Assembly: GCF_019880405.1 (NCBI RefSeq)
Contig: NZ_CP082269.1
Coordinates: 4,154,001 to 4,218,000 of the forward strand
Reading direction: 5' to 3'
Origin: Enterobacter sp. C2
GTDB taxonomy: Bacteria > Pseudomonadota > Gammaproteobacteria > Enterobacterales > Enterobacteriaceae
DNA: 64,000 bases
Below the pieces are notes generated by a model. The model did not search any database. It worked only from the letters and a program-made list of their open reading frames with translations, and was not told where the DNA came from. Numbering within the stretch: the stretch's first letter is position 1; each line of letters begins with the position of its first letter. Shown here one piece after another: positions 48,420-62,432 of the stretch. Made by a program: the position numbers and the translations under genes.

Positions 48420-48666
48420 AAGAAAAAAGGCGACAGAGTAAACTGTCGCCTTTTTTCTTGACCACCCACCCTCAGCGGGTTAACTATTCCGTGTTTGCTT
48501 ACAACCGACCCTGTTTATCCCTTAGCATGAACGTTCCCTGTTGCGGTCCATTTCCCTGTGTATCACGTCTCCTGACGTTCGCCATCCTGGCTATCCAGCG
48601 TCTTCGCCTCCTGGCGCTCCTGACCCCTTTTCCCTAAGTCACGTTCCTCGGCGCTCCTCGCCTTTG
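48420..48666 (-). ncRNA. csrC: CsrC regulatory RNA
   Basis: An RNA gene of about 247 nt that sequesters the carbon-storage regulator CsrA. Read on the minus strand the region holds about 13 GGA motifs, many as AGGA in short stem-loops (CAGGAGCGCC, CAGGAGGCG, CAGGATGGCG, CAGGAGACG, CAGGGAACG). It ends in GGCGACAG...CTGTCGCC with a T-run (terminator 48421-48459), as in E. coli CsrC. A promoter TTGTTA (48695-48700), 16-bp spacer, TAAAGT (48673-48678) predicts the start near 48666. Position between yihI and engB matches K-12. The 5' end is estimated. Confidence 0.88.
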
Positions 48667-48811
48667 CCCGCTACTTTACCGTGTTAGAAAAAAGTAACAA
48701 GACGCAAAGTGGCATAAAAAGCTAAATTCAGAAAATTCTAATCAGACATCTCCTTGATTTAAATAGATTTATACCTTTAGCAAACCTGCAATTACTCTGA
48801 AATATCGCAGA

Positions 48812-48834
48812 TGTAAAGTAGCCAATCTCTTACA
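48812..48834. promoter_or_regulatory. Candidate UvrY (BarA-UvrY) box upstream of csrC
   Basis: TGTAAAG (48812-48818) and CTTACA (48829-48834) form an interrupted inverted repeat resembling the UvrY/GacA box TGTAAG-N6-CTTACA, with one base insertion and wider spacing. It lies about 150 bp upstream of the predicted csrC start, where UvrY control would be expected. The 273-bp stretch 48667-48939 also holds the engB promoter (TATAAT at 48902-48907). Confidence 0.4.
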
Positions 48835-48939
48835 AGGTCACTAGGCAGTAAGGCCATGAAAGGGGTATGGCGAGAAAAGCCGCCTTTTTCCTGCGTTCAG
48901 GTATAATCCCCCAAAGCTTTACTTATGGAGACGACCGCT

Positions 48940-49572
48940 TTGACTAATTTGAATTATCAACAGACGCACTTTGTTACCAGTGCGCCTGATATTCGCCACT
49001 TACCTGCCGATACCGGAATAGAAGTGGCCTTTGCTGGCCGTTCCAATGCGGGTAAATCGAGCGCCCTGAATACCCTGACGCATCAGAAGAGCCTGGCGCG
49101 AACCTCCAAGACGCCGGGTCGTACCCAGCTTATCAACCTGTTTGAGGTCACAGAAGGCAAGCGTCTTGTTGACCTGCCCGGCTACGGCTACGCCGAAGTT
49201 CCGGAAGAGATGAAGATCAAATGGCAGCGCGCCTTGGGTGAGTATCTGGAGAAGCGCCAGTGCCTGCAGGGCGTGGTAATCCTGATGGACATTCGCCATC
49301 CGTTGAAAGATCTCGATCAGCAGATGATCCAGTGGGCGGTTGAGAGCGAAATTCAGGTGCTGGTGCTGCTGACCAAAGCCGACAAGCTGGCGAGCGGCGC
49401 GCGAAAGGCGCAGTTGAATATGGTGCGTGAGGCGGTGCTGGCGTTTAACGGTGACGTCCAGGTTGAGGCGTTCTCATCCCTGAAGAAGCTGGGCGTGGAC
49501 AAGCTGAAGGCGAAGCTGGATAGCTGGTTTAGCGGTTTGACGCCGGTGACGGAAGCAGACGCCGAAGCGTGA
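48940..49572 (+). CDS. engB: Ribosome-assembly GTPase EngB (YihA)
   Basis: A 210-residue TrmE-Era-type GTPase essential for 50S assembly. The P-loop is GRSNAGKSS, with [18 protein letters not shown] and LTKADK following. TTG at 48940 is chosen as start because GGAGA lies 8 bases before it and gives [11 protein letters not shown] as in E. coli. The ATG at 48925 is in frame but has no Shine-Dalgarno and would add five residues. TATAAT at 48902-48907 is the probable -10. Confidence 0.95.
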   Translation: MTNLNYQQTHFVTSAPDIRHLPADTGIEVAFAGRSNAGKSSALNTLTHQKSLARTSKTPGRTQLINLFEVTEGKRLVDLPGYGYAEVPEEMKIKWQRALGEYLEKRQCLQGVVILMDIRHPLKDLDQQMIQWAVESEIQVLVLLTKADKLASGARKAQLNMVREAVLAFNGDVQVEAFSSLKKLGVDKLKAKLDSWFSGLTPVTEADAEA

Positions 49573-49577
49573 TCCAA

Positions 49578-49686
49578 TAAAAAACGCCCCAGTCATTACT
49601 GACTGGGGCGGCTAAAATATTCAGCCAAATCCGATTACGTGAAGTAAAAGGTCTGAAAGATAGAACATCTTACCTCTGTACCCTAC
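49578..49686 (-). ncRNA. spf: Spot 42 RNA
   Basis: Hfq-dependent sRNA of about 109 nt that represses secondary carbon-source genes such as galK when glucose is available. Read on the minus strand it starts GTAGGGTACAGAGGTAAG and ends with the terminator GCCCCAGTC...GACTGGGGC plus T-run. As far as I recall the sequence is identical to the E. coli RNA. It sits between engB and polA as in K-12. Confidence 0.96.
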
Positions 49687-49760
49687 GTCTTTAACTCTAC
49701 TCTTTTTTTAGACAGTTACAAACGCTTTTTGTAATTTTTTTTCATTCTTTACATAGGTAA

Positions 49761-49778
49761 TTCTAATGATCATCACAA
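49761..49778. promoter_or_regulatory. Candidate CRP site upstream of spf
   Basis: On the minus strand TTGTGATGATCATTAGAA has one good CRP half (TGTGA) and a poor second half. It lies about 75-92 bp upstream of the spf start. cAMP-CRP represses spf in E. coli from a site in this region. The rest of 49687-49832 is A/T-rich and holds the spf promoter. Confidence 0.5.
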
Positions 49779-49832
49779 AAAGCTCTATCTTATGTTGCTT
49801 ACTTACATAAAACTGCGTCATTACGCCAAAGG

Positions 49833-52619
49833 TTAGTGCGCCAGATCCCAGTTTTCACCACTGCCCACCTCCACCAGCAACGGCACATCCAACTGGGTGC
49901 TGTTCTCCATTAGCTCATGGATCTTCTGGGAAACCTGCTCCACATCATCTTTGTGCACTTCAAACACCAGCTCATCGTGAACCTGCATAATCATACGCAC
50001 GCGCGGCTGCTCCGCCTGAAGCCAGGCATCTACGGCGATCATTGCCCGCTTGATGATATCTGCCGCCGTGCCCTGCATCGGGGCGTTAATCGCAGCACGC
50101 TCAGCGCCCGCCCGGCGCGCGGCGTTGCTGGATGTGATGTCCGGCAGGTAGAGGCGACGACCTTCTAACGTTTCAACGTAACCCTGCTCTTTTGCTTGTG
50201 CCCGGGTGCGTTCCATATACTCACGCACGCCCGGATAGCGCTCAAAGTAGAGATCCATATAACGCTGCGACTCTTTGCGCGGGATGTTCAGCTGGCGCGA
50301 GAGACCGAAGGCGCTCATGCCGTAGATCAGGCCAAAGTTAATGGCCTTCGCGCTGCGGCGTTGGTCGTTTGATACGCTCTCCAGCGGCATGCCAAATACC
50401 TCTGCCGCCGTGGCGCGGTGGATGTCCTGACCCTCGGCAAAGGCAGAGAGCAGCCCCCGATCGCGAGACAGGTGCGCCATGATGCGCAGCTCAATCTGCG
50501 AGTAGTCCGCAGAGACGATGACGTAATCCTCCGGCGCAATAAACGCCTGACGGATGCGCCGTCCCTCGTCGTTACGCACAGGAATATTCTGCAGGTTCGG
50601 ATCGGTAGATGAGAGTCGTCCCGTTGCGGTGACCGCCTGGTGATAGGAGGTGTGCACGCGCCCGGTTTTAGGGTTGATCATCAGCGGTAGCTTATCGGTA
50701 TAGGTCGATTTCAGCTTCGACAGACCGCGATGCTCCAGAATGACCTTCGGCAATGGATAGTCCAGCGCCAGCTCCTCCAGCACCTCTTCTGAGGTTGACG
50801 GTGCACCACCCGGCGTCTTCTTCAGCGGCTTAATGCCCTGCTTTTCAAACAGGATAACCTGCAGCTGTTTGGTTGAAGAGAGGTTAAACGCTTCGCCCGC
50901 GATCTCATGGGCCTTTTTCTCCAGCTCAGCCAGACGCAGCGTGATTTCGCCGGAGTGCTTGTGCAGCACCGCCGGATCGATCTTCACCCCGTTACGCTCG
51001 ATGCGGGAGAGCACCGGCACCAGCGGCATTTCGATGTTCTGGAAAATATTCAGCGGGCCCGCATGCTTCTCCAGTTTTGGCCACATCTTGAGATGCAGCT
51101 GCAGCGTGACGTCAGCATCTTCCGCCGCATAGTGACCGGCCTCTTCCAGTGCGATCTGGTTAAAGGTCAGCTGGTTTTTACCCTTGCCGGCAATCTGCTC
51201 AAAGGTCACGGTCTGGTGCTTCAGCCAGCGAGCAGAGAGGCTGTCCATATCGTGACGTCCAGCGACGCTGTCGAGAATATAGGACTCAAGCATGGTGTCG
51301 AAGGCGATGCCACGCAGCTCAATGCCATAGTTCTGCAAAATGCCGCGATCGAACTTAAGGTTCTGTCCTACCTTCAGTGCTTTTTCATCTTCCAGAATCG
51401 GCTTCAGCAGTTCCAGGACACGATTGCGGGAGAGCTGCTCTGGCGCATCCAGGTAGTCATGTGCAACCGGCACATAGGCCGCCAGACCCGGCTCGGTAGC
51501 AAACGACAGGCCCACCAGCTGAGCGCTAACGTTATCCAGGCTATCCGTTTCCGTATCGAACGCAAACACCGGCGCTCTCTTCAGGCGCGCAATCCACTCG
51601 TTCAGCGTCGGCTCATCCAGAACGGTAACGTAATGCTCTGCGGAGAGCGGTGTCGCAGGTTCATCGTCTTCAACCTCAACGACAGGTGCCGCCTGCGGCT
51701 TCGCGGCCGGTTTCGCGCCTTTACCCTGCAACCAGGTTCCCGCTTCGACATCCGTCGTCCAGCGTTTGAATTCGTATCGTTTAAACAGGTTCAGCAGCTC
51801 ATCTGCGGCAGGCTGCTGTACCGTCAGCTGTTCGCAGGAGAGATCCAGTTCAACGTCGGTCTTGATGGTCGCCAGCTGATAGGAGAGGCGAGCCACCTCT
51901 TTATTCTGCTCCAGCTTCGCCGCCATGGTTTTTGCCCCGCGGAAGCTGAGAGTGGCGATCTTATCAGACTCGTTTAGCAGCGTTTCCAGACCGCCAAGCC
52001 CCTGCAGCAGCGCCTGTGCGGTTTTTTCACCCACGCCCGGTACGCCGGGGATGTTATCTGAGGAGTCACCCATCAATGCCAGGAAATCGATGATCAGCTC
52101 AGGCGGCACGCCATATTTATTGATCACCTCTTCCGGACCGAGAATGGTGTTGGTCATGGTGTTAATCAGGGTCACGTTCGGCGTAACCAGCTGGGCCATA
52201 TCTTTATCGCCGGTGCTAATCAGTACCGGGCGACCCATTTTTTCGGCCTCCAGCGCCAGCGTACCGATAACGTCATCCGCCTCAACGCCAGAAACAGCCA
52301 TCAGCGGCAGGCCCATCGCTTTTACCATCGCATGCAGCGGCTCGATCTGCGAGCGCAGGTCGTCAGGCATCGGCGGTCGGTGGGATTTATAGTGCTCAAA
52401 CAGTTCGTCACGGAACGTCTTCCCTTTGGCATCAAACACCACTGCGGCATGCGTGGGCTGATACTGCATGATCAAGCTTCTGAGCATGTTCAGCACCCCG
52501 TACATGGCGCCGGTTGGCTCTCCTGCGCTGTTAGTCAGCGGTGGAAACGCGTGGTAAGCGCGATAGAGATAGGAGGAGCCATCAACGAGGATTAGCGGGT
52601 TTTCTGGGATCTGAACCAT
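49833..52619 (-). CDS. polA: DNA polymerase I PolA
   Basis: A 928-residue repair and Okazaki-fragment polymerase, same length as E. coli. The N-terminal 5'-3' exonuclease domain is seen in [19 protein letters not shown]. The 3'-5' proofreading domain keeps [11 protein letters not shown] and the later Asp/Glu sites. Polymerase motifs A ([10 protein letters not shown]), B ([14 protein letters not shown]) and C ([10 protein letters not shown]) are intact. Start [11 protein letters not shown] matches E. coli. Confidence 0.99.
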   Translation of the reverse strand: MVQIPENPLILVDGSSYLYRAYHAFPPLTNSAGEPTGAMYGVLNMLRSLIMQYQPTHAAVVFDAKGKTFRDELFEHYKSHRPPMPDDLRSQIEPLHAMVKAMGLPLMAVSGVEADDVIGTLALEAEKMGRPVLISTGDKDMAQLVTPNVTLINTMTNTILGPEEVINKYGVPPELIIDFLALMGDSSDNIPGVPGVGEKTAQALLQGLGGLETLLNESDKIATLSFRGAKTMAAKLEQNKEVARLSYQLATIKTDVELDLSCEQLTVQQPAADELLNLFKRYEFKRWTTDVEAGTWLQGKGAKPAAKPQAAPVVEVEDDEPATPLSAEHYVTVLDEPTLNEWIARLKRAPVFAFDTETDSLDNVSAQLVGLSFATEPGLAAYVPVAHDYLDAPEQLSRNRVLELLKPILEDEKALKVGQNLKFDRGILQNYGIELRGIAFDTMLESYILDSVAGRHDMDSLSARWLKHQTVTFEQIAGKGKNQLTFNQIALEEAGHYAAEDADVTLQLHLKMWPKLEKHAGPLNIFQNIEMPLVPVLSRIERNGVKIDPAVLHKHSGEITLRLAELEKKAHEIAGEAFNLSSTKQLQVILFEKQGIKPLKKTPGGAPSTSEEVLEELALDYPLPKVILEHRGLSKLKSTYTDKLPLMINPKTGRVHTSYHQAVTATGRLSSTDPNLQNIPVRNDEGRRIRQAFIAPEDYVIVSADYSQIELRIMAHLSRDRGLLSAFAEGQDIHRATAAEVFGMPLESVSNDQRRSAKAINFGLIYGMSAFGLSRQLNIPRKESQRYMDLYFERYPGVREYMERTRAQAKEQGYVETLEGRRLYLPDITSSNAARRAGAERAAINAPMQGTAADIIKRAMIAVDAWLQAEQPRVRMIMQVHDELVFEVHKDDVEQVSQKIHELMENSTQLDVPLLVEVGSGENWDLAH

Positions 52620-52951
52620 GATATCCGTGCCTGTTTAATAATTTATGGTTAAAGGATGCCACATACCGGACGAAAACTTGAGTTTTTCACGGTAATTCGT
52701 GGAAAAGATTTCCGGATCGTCGGGATCGTTCGCATTATTATCCTGTGGATAACTTTGTGCATGCTTTTTTGCTGAAGAAATAATAGACCATGTGAATTTG
52801 GCGGGGCGGTTTATTTATCTATTTAAATCATATAAATAGAAAAAGGATCGCGATCCTTATGTCCATTAGGTGACAATTTACTCCATGTGGATATAAGCTT
52901 TGCTCCTGATACAGAACCTATAAAAAAGCCGGTCATTGACCGGCTTTCTGA
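52620..52951. promoter_or_regulatory. polA-dsbA intergenic region with DnaA boxes and a GATC palindrome
   Basis: No gene is seen in these 332 bp; K-12 has yihF and yihG here. TTATCCTGTGGATAA (52738-52752) contains a perfect DnaA box on the minus strand (TTATCCACA, 52744-52752) facing a degenerate one. ATATCCACA (52886-52894, minus) differs by one base. AAGGATCGCGATCCTT (52843-52858) is a perfect 16-bp palindrome with two GATC sites; two more GATC lie at 52715 and 52724. DnaA is reported to control polA in E. coli. Confidence 0.6.
52922..52948 (-). terminator. Terminator after dsbA
   Basis: AAAGCCGGTC (52925-52934) pairs with GACCGGCTTT (52938-52947) around loop ATT, with an A-run at the left that becomes a T-run on the minus strand, directly beyond the dsbA stop. 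Confidence 0.85.
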
Positions 52952-53575
52952 TTACTTCTGGCCAACCAGATATTTTACCGTTGCGGCATACTGCTGAACG
53001 AAGATATCCATGCTGCTGGCATCCATACCCTGCGGGTTAACCTGGTACTTACCGTTAACAAACATGGCTGGAACACCCTGCAGCTGCAGATCGGCGGCCG
53101 CTTTCTCCTGCTGAGCAACCAGGGACTTCACCACAAAGCTGTTCCACGCGGCGTCATAGTCTTCGCCTTTGATACCGGCATCAACAAACACTTTGCGAAT
53201 ATCGGCGACGGAAGTCACAGTCTGGGACTTCTGTACAGCTTCAAACATCGGGGCAGTGATCTTATCTTCTACGCCCAGCGCCATCGCGACAGCCCATGCC
53301 TGGGTCAGATCTTTACCCAATGGACCAAGGAACTCGACGTGATATTTCGTCATTTTAGTGCCTTCCGGCAGCTGCTGTTTCACCGTGTCAGAAACATGCC
53401 ACACGCGTTCAAAATCGTAGCAGTGCGGGCAGTAGAAGGAGAAGAACTCCAACACCTGCGGCTCTCCCACCGCCGGTTTATCAAGGGCGATGTACTGTTT
53501 GCCCTCGGTGAACTGAGCCGCAGATGCGCTAAATGCCAGAATGAGACCTGCAAGCGCCAGCCAAATTTTCTTCAT
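52952..53575 (-). CDS. dsbA: Periplasmic disulfide oxidoreductase DsbA
   Basis: Introduces disulfide bonds into secreted proteins and is reoxidised by DsbB. The precursor is 207 residues with a 19-residue signal peptide ([19 protein letters not shown]). The thioredoxin-fold active site CPHC is at Cys49 and Cys52, which are Cys30 and Cys33 of the mature protein. The cis-proline loop is [11 protein letters not shown]. It lies 27 bp behind srkA and shares its Cpx-controlled promoter, probably with an internal one too. Confidence 0.98.
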   Translation of the reverse strand: MKKIWLALAGLILAFSASAAQFTEGKQYIALDKPAVGEPQVLEFFSFYCPHCYDFERVWHVSDTVKQQLPEGTKMTKYHVEFLGPLGKDLTQAWAVAMALGVEDKITAPMFEAVQKSQTVTSVADIRKVFVDAGIKGEDYDAAWNSFVVKSLVAQQEKAAADLQLQGVPAMFVNGKYQVNPQGMDASSMDIFVQQYAATVKYLVGQK

Positions 53576-53602
53576 GGTTAATACTCTCCTGAACGTGTCA
53601 AA

Positions 53603-54589
53603 TTAATACATCGGCGTAAGTTGCAAAGGCGGTTCTTGCAGAACCTTAACCTGCTCAATAAAGGTCAGAGTTTGCCTGTGCCAATAGTCTTCCCCGGTAA
53701 GCCACGGGAAATTTTTGGGGAATGCGGGATCGTCCCAGCGGCGGATCAGCCATGCCAGATAATAAACCATACGCATGGCACGTAAAGGTTCGATGAGCGC
53801 GATTTCATCGGTGTTGAACTCGCTAAACTCTTCATAGGCCTCAACGATCGTCTCAAGCTGCATACGCCGCTCGGCCTTATCGCCGTTGAGCAGCATCCAC
53901 AGATCCTGAACGGCCGGACCGTTACGGGCATCGTCGAGATCGACAAACAGCGGTCCATCACGCCAGAGAATGTTCCCGGCATGGCAGTCGCCGTGCAGGC
54001 GCAGCAGATCGAAACGCGTATGCCAGTGCGCCATTACCGCCTCGATAAGAGAATCCGTGGCGTTAAGGAAAGCGGCTTTCAGGCCTGAGGGGATAAGCGT
54101 CGACCGTTCAAAGACGTGACGAGGCTCAATCAGGTACTCATTAACGTCGATGGAGGGGCGATGGGTGAAGCGTTTTTTACGCCCGGTTTGATGCAGGCGG
54201 CCGAGGTAACGCGCTACCCACTCCATCTGCTCCAGGCTATCGGCTTCGAACTGACGACCGCCAAGGCTGGGGAATACGGCATAGTAGTACCCCTGATGCG
54301 TCAGCAGCGTCTGGCCGTTGAATTCAAGCGGGGCAGCAACCGGTACCTCATCGTTCATTAGCTCATGGGCGAACTGGTGCTCTTCGCTGATTTGTTCTGC
54401 CGACCAGCGCTGCGGACGGTAAAACTTCACCACGTAACGGCGGCGATCTTCATCCTGAAACTGATAGACACGGTTTTCGTAACTGTTGAGCGGGGTAAGA
54501 CCGGAATCCACCCGGATCCCCTGTTCGAACAGCGCATCCATGATGGTATCCGGGTGTAGCGTCTGGAAAGTAAAAGCGTTGTCGTTCAT
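53603..54589 (-). CDS. srkA: Stress response kinase A SrkA (YihE/RdoA)
   Basis: Cytoplasmic Ser/Thr protein kinase of 328 residues with an aminoglycoside-phosphotransferase-like fold; it counters stress-induced cell death. The catalytic loop is HGDCHAGNILW and the Mg-binding motif FVDLDDARNGPA. E. coli SrkA is also 328 residues. It is co-transcribed with dsbA, and a CpxR box lies upstream at 54656. Confidence 0.95.
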   Translation of the reverse strand: MNDNAFTFQTLHPDTIMDALFEQGIRVDSGLTPLNSYENRVYQFQDEDRRRYVVKFYRPQRWSAEQISEEHQFAHELMNDEVPVAAPLEFNGQTLLTHQGYYYAVFPSLGGRQFEADSLEQMEWVARYLGRLHQTGRKKRFTHRPSIDVNEYLIEPRHVFERSTLIPSGLKAAFLNATDSLIEAVMAHWHTRFDLLRLHGDCHAGNILWRDGPLFVDLDDARNGPAVQDLWMLLNGDKAERRMQLETIVEAYEEFSEFNTDEIALIEPLRAMRMVYYLAWLIRRWDDPAFPKNFPWLTGEDYWHRQTLTFIEQVKVLQEPPLQLTPMY

Positions 54590-54655
54590 CCCATCATCCG
54601 GAAATTACTACGAATAGTTCAGGATATCATTTCGTAGCGTTTTCCGTTGCACCGC

Positions 54656-54669
54656 TTACAACCTTTTAC
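54656..54669 (-). promoter_or_regulatory. CpxR box upstream of srkA-dsbA
   Basis: Read on the minus strand, GTAAAAGGTTGTAA matches the CpxR consensus GTAAA-N5-GTAA exactly. It is 67 bp upstream of the srkA start and overlaps the yihD stop codon. E. coli srkA-dsbA is a classic Cpx target. Confidence 0.8.
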
Positions 54670-54935
54670 TCTTTAATTACGCCCCGGGCACGCAGCAGAG
54701 CCGTTTTGAAATCCTCTTCATAATCTTTCTGGATCCCGGGAATAACCGCGTCCTTTGCCGAGTCGCGCATTTTGAGATGATAGATCAGGATATCGTCAGA
54801 AAGATCGGTTAGCTCACCGTCATAGCCTGACTCCTGCGCCAATTTTTGCAAGAATTGCATCAGGTTAAGCTCAGGCTCTTTTTGCCAGGCGGGCTGGAGG
54901 AGTTCAATTACTTCGTTCAGACGTTTACATTTCAT
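54666..54935 (-). CDS. yihD: YihD family protein
   Basis: An 89-residue conserved protein of the DUF1040 family, same length as E. coli YihD. It is a small soluble helical protein starting [17 protein letters not shown] with no membrane segment or enzyme motif. Its function is unknown. It precedes srkA by 76 bp on the same strand and is divergent from mobA. Confidence 0.93.
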   Translation of the reverse strand: MKCKRLNEVIELLQPAWQKEPELNLMQFLQKLAQESGYDGELTDLSDDILIYHLKMRDSAKDAVIPGIQKDYEEDFKTALLRARGVIKE

Positions 54936-55005
54936 GGGCAGTGCTCCTTACTCGTGATAGAGACACGTTAGCAGGGTCAAACCCACAATAAAAGAGGCGA
55001 TATTG

Positions 55006-55590
55006 GTGAATAGTGGACTAGACATTACGGGTGTGGTGCTGGCTGGCGGTAGAGCGTCGCGTATGGGCGGAGAAGACAAAGGATTATTGCTGCTCAACGG
55101 CATTCCGCTCTGGCAGCACGTCGCTGACAGTCTGGCTAAACAGGTAGACCGTGTCGTACTGAGCGCTAACCGCAACCTCGATCGCTATCGGGCAAGCGGT
55201 CTGGCCGTTATTGAAGATACGCTGGATAACTTCCCTGGCCCATTGGCCGGTATGCTGGCCGTGATGAATCAGACGGCAGCCGACTGGTTTCTGTTCTGTC
55301 CGTGCGATACGCCGGGCATACCGTCCGATCTGGCAGAACGGCTGACCTCTGGGCGTAACGACGCGCCGGTAGTATGGGTGACGGATGGCGAACGCGATCA
55401 CCCCACCGTTGCGCTAGTTCATCGCCAGGTGATCCCACAGCTTGCGGCATATCTAGCCGCCGGTGAACGGCGGGTGATGCTGTTTATGCGCCAGGTCGGA
55501 GGGCATGCCGTGGACTTTAGCGATTGCCGGTCGGCATTTATCAATATCAATACGCCGGACGATCTCATCGCCAGGCAGGAGAAACAATGA
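55006..55590 (+). CDS. mobA: Molybdenum cofactor guanylyltransferase MobA
   Basis: Attaches GMP to molybdopterin to form the MGD cofactor that enzymes such as FdoG need. It is 194 residues from GTG at 55006, chosen because AGAGGCG lies 8 bases upstream; TTG one codon earlier is possible. The nucleotide-binding motif is [19 protein letters not shown] and the metal-site segment [12 protein letters not shown]. The stop overlaps mobB by 4 bp (ATGA). Confidence 0.96.
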   Translation: MNSGLDITGVVLAGGRASRMGGEDKGLLLLNGIPLWQHVADSLAKQVDRVVLSANRNLDRYRASGLAVIEDTLDNFPGPLAGMLAVMNQTAADWFLFCPCDTPGIPSDLAERLTSGRNDAPVVWVTDGERDHPTVALVHRQVIPQLAAYLAAGERRVMLFMRQVGGHAVDFSDCRSAFININTPDDLIARQEKQ

Positions 55591-56096
55591 AACCGATCCT
55601 CGCCATAGCCGCCTGGAGCGGTACAGGTAAAACCACGCTGCTTAAGCGTCTGATCCCTGCTCTCTGTGAACGGGGTATTCGACCCGGCCTGATTAAGCAT
55701 ACGCATCACAATATGGATGTCGATAAGCCCGGCAAGGATAGTTATGAGTTACGTAAGGCAGGTGCAGCACAAACCCTCGTCGCCAGCCAGCAGCGGTGGG
55801 CCCTAATGACCGAAACGCCGGATGAAGCGCCGTTAGACTTAGCATTTCTCGCCAGCAGAATGGATCACGCTAAATTAGATCTGGTTCTGGTAGAGGGGTT
55901 CAAACATGAGCCGGTGGCGAAGATCCTGCTTTTTCGCGCAGATATCGGGCATCGGATAGAGGAGCTGGTGATTGACGATCACGTTATTGCGATCGCCAGT
56001 GATGTCGTGATTGACGCTGCCGTTCCGGTGTTAGATTTGAATGACGTGCCGAATATTGCCGACTTTATCGTGCAGTGGTTAAAGCGTCAGAGTTAG
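55587..56096 (+). CDS. mobB: Molybdopterin-guanine dinucleotide biosynthesis protein MobB
   Basis: GTP-binding protein of 169 residues that assists MobA and cofactor delivery. The P-loop is [15 protein letters not shown], near the N-terminus, with [19 protein letters not shown] later. It starts in the mobA stop overlap; a longer upstream reading is within mobA. It ends before a REP element and the rRNA operon. Confidence 0.95.
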   Translation: MKPILAIAAWSGTGKTTLLKRLIPALCERGIRPGLIKHTHHNMDVDKPGKDSYELRKAGAAQTLVASQQRWALMTETPDEAPLDLAFLASRMDHAKLDLVLVEGFKHEPVAKILLFRADIGHRIEELVIDDHVIAIASDVVIDAAVPVLDLNDVPNIADFIVQWLKRQS

Positions 56097-56118
56097 TAAG
56101 GTGGGATAGGCGTCATTT

Positions 56119-56152
56119 GTAGGCCCGGTAAGCGCAGCGCCACCGGGCGTTC
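56119..56152. repeat. REP-type element after mobB
   Basis: GCCCGGT (56123-56129) pairs with ACCGGGC (56142-56148) around the core GTAAGCGCAGCGCCAC, which is identical to the core of the element at 7226. It separates mobB from the convergent rRNA operon. Confidence 0.8.
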
Positions 56153-56163
56153 AGCAACACAAC

Positions 56164-56193
56164 GCAAAAAGGCCATCCTTACGGATGGCCTTC
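56164..56193 (-). terminator. rRNA operon terminator
   Basis: AAGGCCATCC (56169-56178) pairs with GGATGGCCTT (56183-56192), followed on the minus strand by TTTTTGCG. This is the usual strong terminator just past 5S in enterobacterial rrn operons. Confidence 0.93.
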
Positions 56194-56203
56194 TGCTTGT
56201 TTG

Positions 56204-56323
56204 ATGCCTGGCAGTTCCCTACTCTCGCATGGGGAGACCCCACACTACCATCGGCGCTACGGCGTTTCACTTCTGAGTTCGGCATGGGGTCAGGTGGGAC
56301 CACCGCGCTAGTGCCGCCAGGCA
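56204..56323 (-). rRNA. rrf: 5S ribosomal RNA
   Basis: The 120-nt gene reads on the minus strand from TGCCTGGCGGCACTAGCGCG to GGGAACTGCCAGGCAT, the standard enterobacterial 5S ends, which pair with each other. It is the last gene of the rrn operon, 92 bp after 23S. Confidence 0.98.
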
Positions 56324-56415
56324 AATTCTGTTATCACCCCGCTTTCGCGCAGTGATGTAATCTGTATCAGCTGAAAATCGTCACTCAAATCACGCCAAAA
56401 CATCTTCGGCGTTGT

Positions 56416-59319
<2,904 letters not shown>

Positions 59320-59528
59320 TCACAACCCGAAGATGTTTCACTTCTGATTGCGAAAATTTGAGAGACTCGAACACACCGCATCTTCCTTTCTTATTACGGA
59401 GAAAGGAAACAGTGTGTCGTTTCAATTTTCAGCTTGATCCAGATTTTTAAAGAGCAAATATCTCAAACAAGACTCGTGAGTCTGTTTTGAGATACGGTCG
59501 GTTGTGCCTTTCACTCACAGCCAGCAAG

Positions 59529-59603
59529 TGGCGTCCCCTAGGGGATTCGAACCCCTGTTGCCGCCGTGAAAGGGCGGAGTCCTAACCGCTAGACGAAGGG
59601 GAC
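59529..59603 (-). tRNA. gltU: tRNA-Glu (anticodon UUC)
   Basis: A 75-nt tRNA read on the minus strand, from GTCCCCTTCG with acceptor partner CGGGGAC-type end ...AGGGGACGCCA. The anticodon loop is CTTTCAC with UUC at 59570-59568. The CCA is encoded. It is the only spacer tRNA, so this is a Glu-type operon like rrnB, C, E and G of E. coli rather than an Ile-Ala type such as rrnA. The suffix in the symbol follows rrnC by flanking genes only. Confidence 0.95.
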
Positions 59604-59691
59604 AACGATGTTGTCTCGACTTCGCAGCCGTCTTGCTTCTCTACATCTATCAGACAATCTGTGTGGACACTGCGAAGCAGGTTCTTTCAGG

Positions 59692-61234
<1,543 letters not shown>

Positions 61235-61716
61235 AAGTTTGATGCTCTTAGAATTAAACTTCGTAATGAATTACGTATGTTCACTCCAGAGACTTGGTAT
61301 TCATTTAGCGTCTTGCGACGTTTAAGAATCCATGTCTTCGAGTGCCCACACAGATTGTCTGATAAATTGTTAAAGAGCAGTGCAACGTGGCTTTCAGCTC
61401 ACCGTTGCGAGGTGGCGTATATTACGCTTTCCTCATTCAGAGTCAAGCGTTTATTTTCGCTTTTCTCTGCCGAAGTGCCCGGAGGCGCCTCGCTGACCGG
61501 CCGGCTTATTCGCCGTTGTTCCGTGTCAGTGGTGGCGCATTATAGGGAGTTATTCGGAGCTGACAAGGGTTAAATGCAAAAAACTTTTCAAGCGCACTAT
61601 TTTTCATCAAGACGTATTAAAAACCACCACAATGGGCTGCATTTGTTGAATTTTGCACCGATAACCTGTGTCAGGTGGCATACTGAAAAAGATAAATAGA
61701 AGAAGGAATATGATAT
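61235..61716 (-). promoter_or_regulatory. rrn leader, antitermination box and tandem promoters P1 and P2
   Basis: This 482-bp gap before yieP holds the rrn control region read leftward. P1: -35 TTGTCA (61561-61566), 16-bp spacer, -10 TATAAT (61539-61544), with an A/T-rich UP-element stretch at about 61570-61600. P2: -35 TTGACT (61441-61446), 16-bp spacer, -10 TAATAT (61419-61424). The antitermination boxA TGCTCTTTAACA is at 61368-61379 in the leader, near the sequence that pairs with the 16S 3' flank for RNase III processing. Confidence 0.92.
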
Positions 61717-62421
61717 ATGCCACTAAGCGCACAGCATTTAGCCGCTCAGAAAAACCTTTCTTATGTTCTGGCAGAGAAGCTGGCCCAGCGGATCTTAACC
61801 GGTGAGTATGCGCCAGGCTCAATTTTGCCTGCAGAGATGGAGCTAGGGGAGGAGTTTGGCGTAAGCCGAACGGCGGTTAGGGAAGCCGTAAAAACATTAA
61901 CAGCGAAGGGAATGGTGCTACCACGTCCGCGTATCGGTACGCGTGTCATGCCCAAGGGAAGTTGGAACTTCCTTGATCAGGAGCTGCTCTCCTGGTGGAT
62001 GACTGACGATAACTTCCAGGAAGTGATTAACCACTTTCTGGTTTTGCGCAGTACGCTGGAGCCTCAGGCCTGTAGACTGGCGGCCGAGTTGGGTAGCGCC
62101 GAGCAGAAAGCGCACCTGAATACGCTGATGGAAGAGATGGTAGCGTTAAACCAACATTTTCATCGCGAACGCTGGCTAGATGTGGATACCGCCTGGCATG
62201 AACATATCTATGCTATGAGCAGTAATCCCTTCCTTTCGTCGTTTGCCACGCTGTTTCACTCGGTTTATCACACCTACTTCAACTCTATTACCCATAATGA
62301 AGTGGTTAAACTTGAAAATCATCAGGCTATTGTGGATGCCATTCAGGATAGCGATGGTGAACGCGCCTTCAGCGCATGTCAGGCATTACTTAACACGCCT
62401 CACCCGCCGGAGACTAAATAA
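61717..62421 (+). CDS. yieP: GntR-family (FCD) regulator YieP
   Basis: A 234-residue transcription factor (E. coli YieP about 230). The N-terminal winged HTH is visible in [20 protein letters not shown], followed by a FadR-type FCD domain ([37 protein letters not shown]). The ligand is not established. It is divergent from the rRNA operon and followed by hsrA after 11 bp, the order seen next to rrnC in K-12. Confidence 0.95.
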   Translation: MPLSAQHLAAQKNLSYVLAEKLAQRILTGEYAPGSILPAEMELGEEFGVSRTAVREAVKTLTAKGMVLPRPRIGTRVMPKGSWNFLDQELLSWWMTDDNFQEVINHFLVLRSTLEPQACRLAAELGSAEQKAHLNTLMEEMVALNQHFHRERWLDVDTAWHEHIYAMSSNPFLSSFATLFHSVYHTYFNSITHNEVVKLENHQAIVDAIQDSDGERAFSACQALLNTPHPPETK

Positions 62422-62432
62422 CAGGACGCAGT

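Noticed and set aside
52843-52858. 16-bp palindrome as a terminator
   Set aside because: As RNA it gives only a 6-bp stem with no U-tract, and a real terminator for dsbA lies at 52922-52948. It is better seen as a DNA site.
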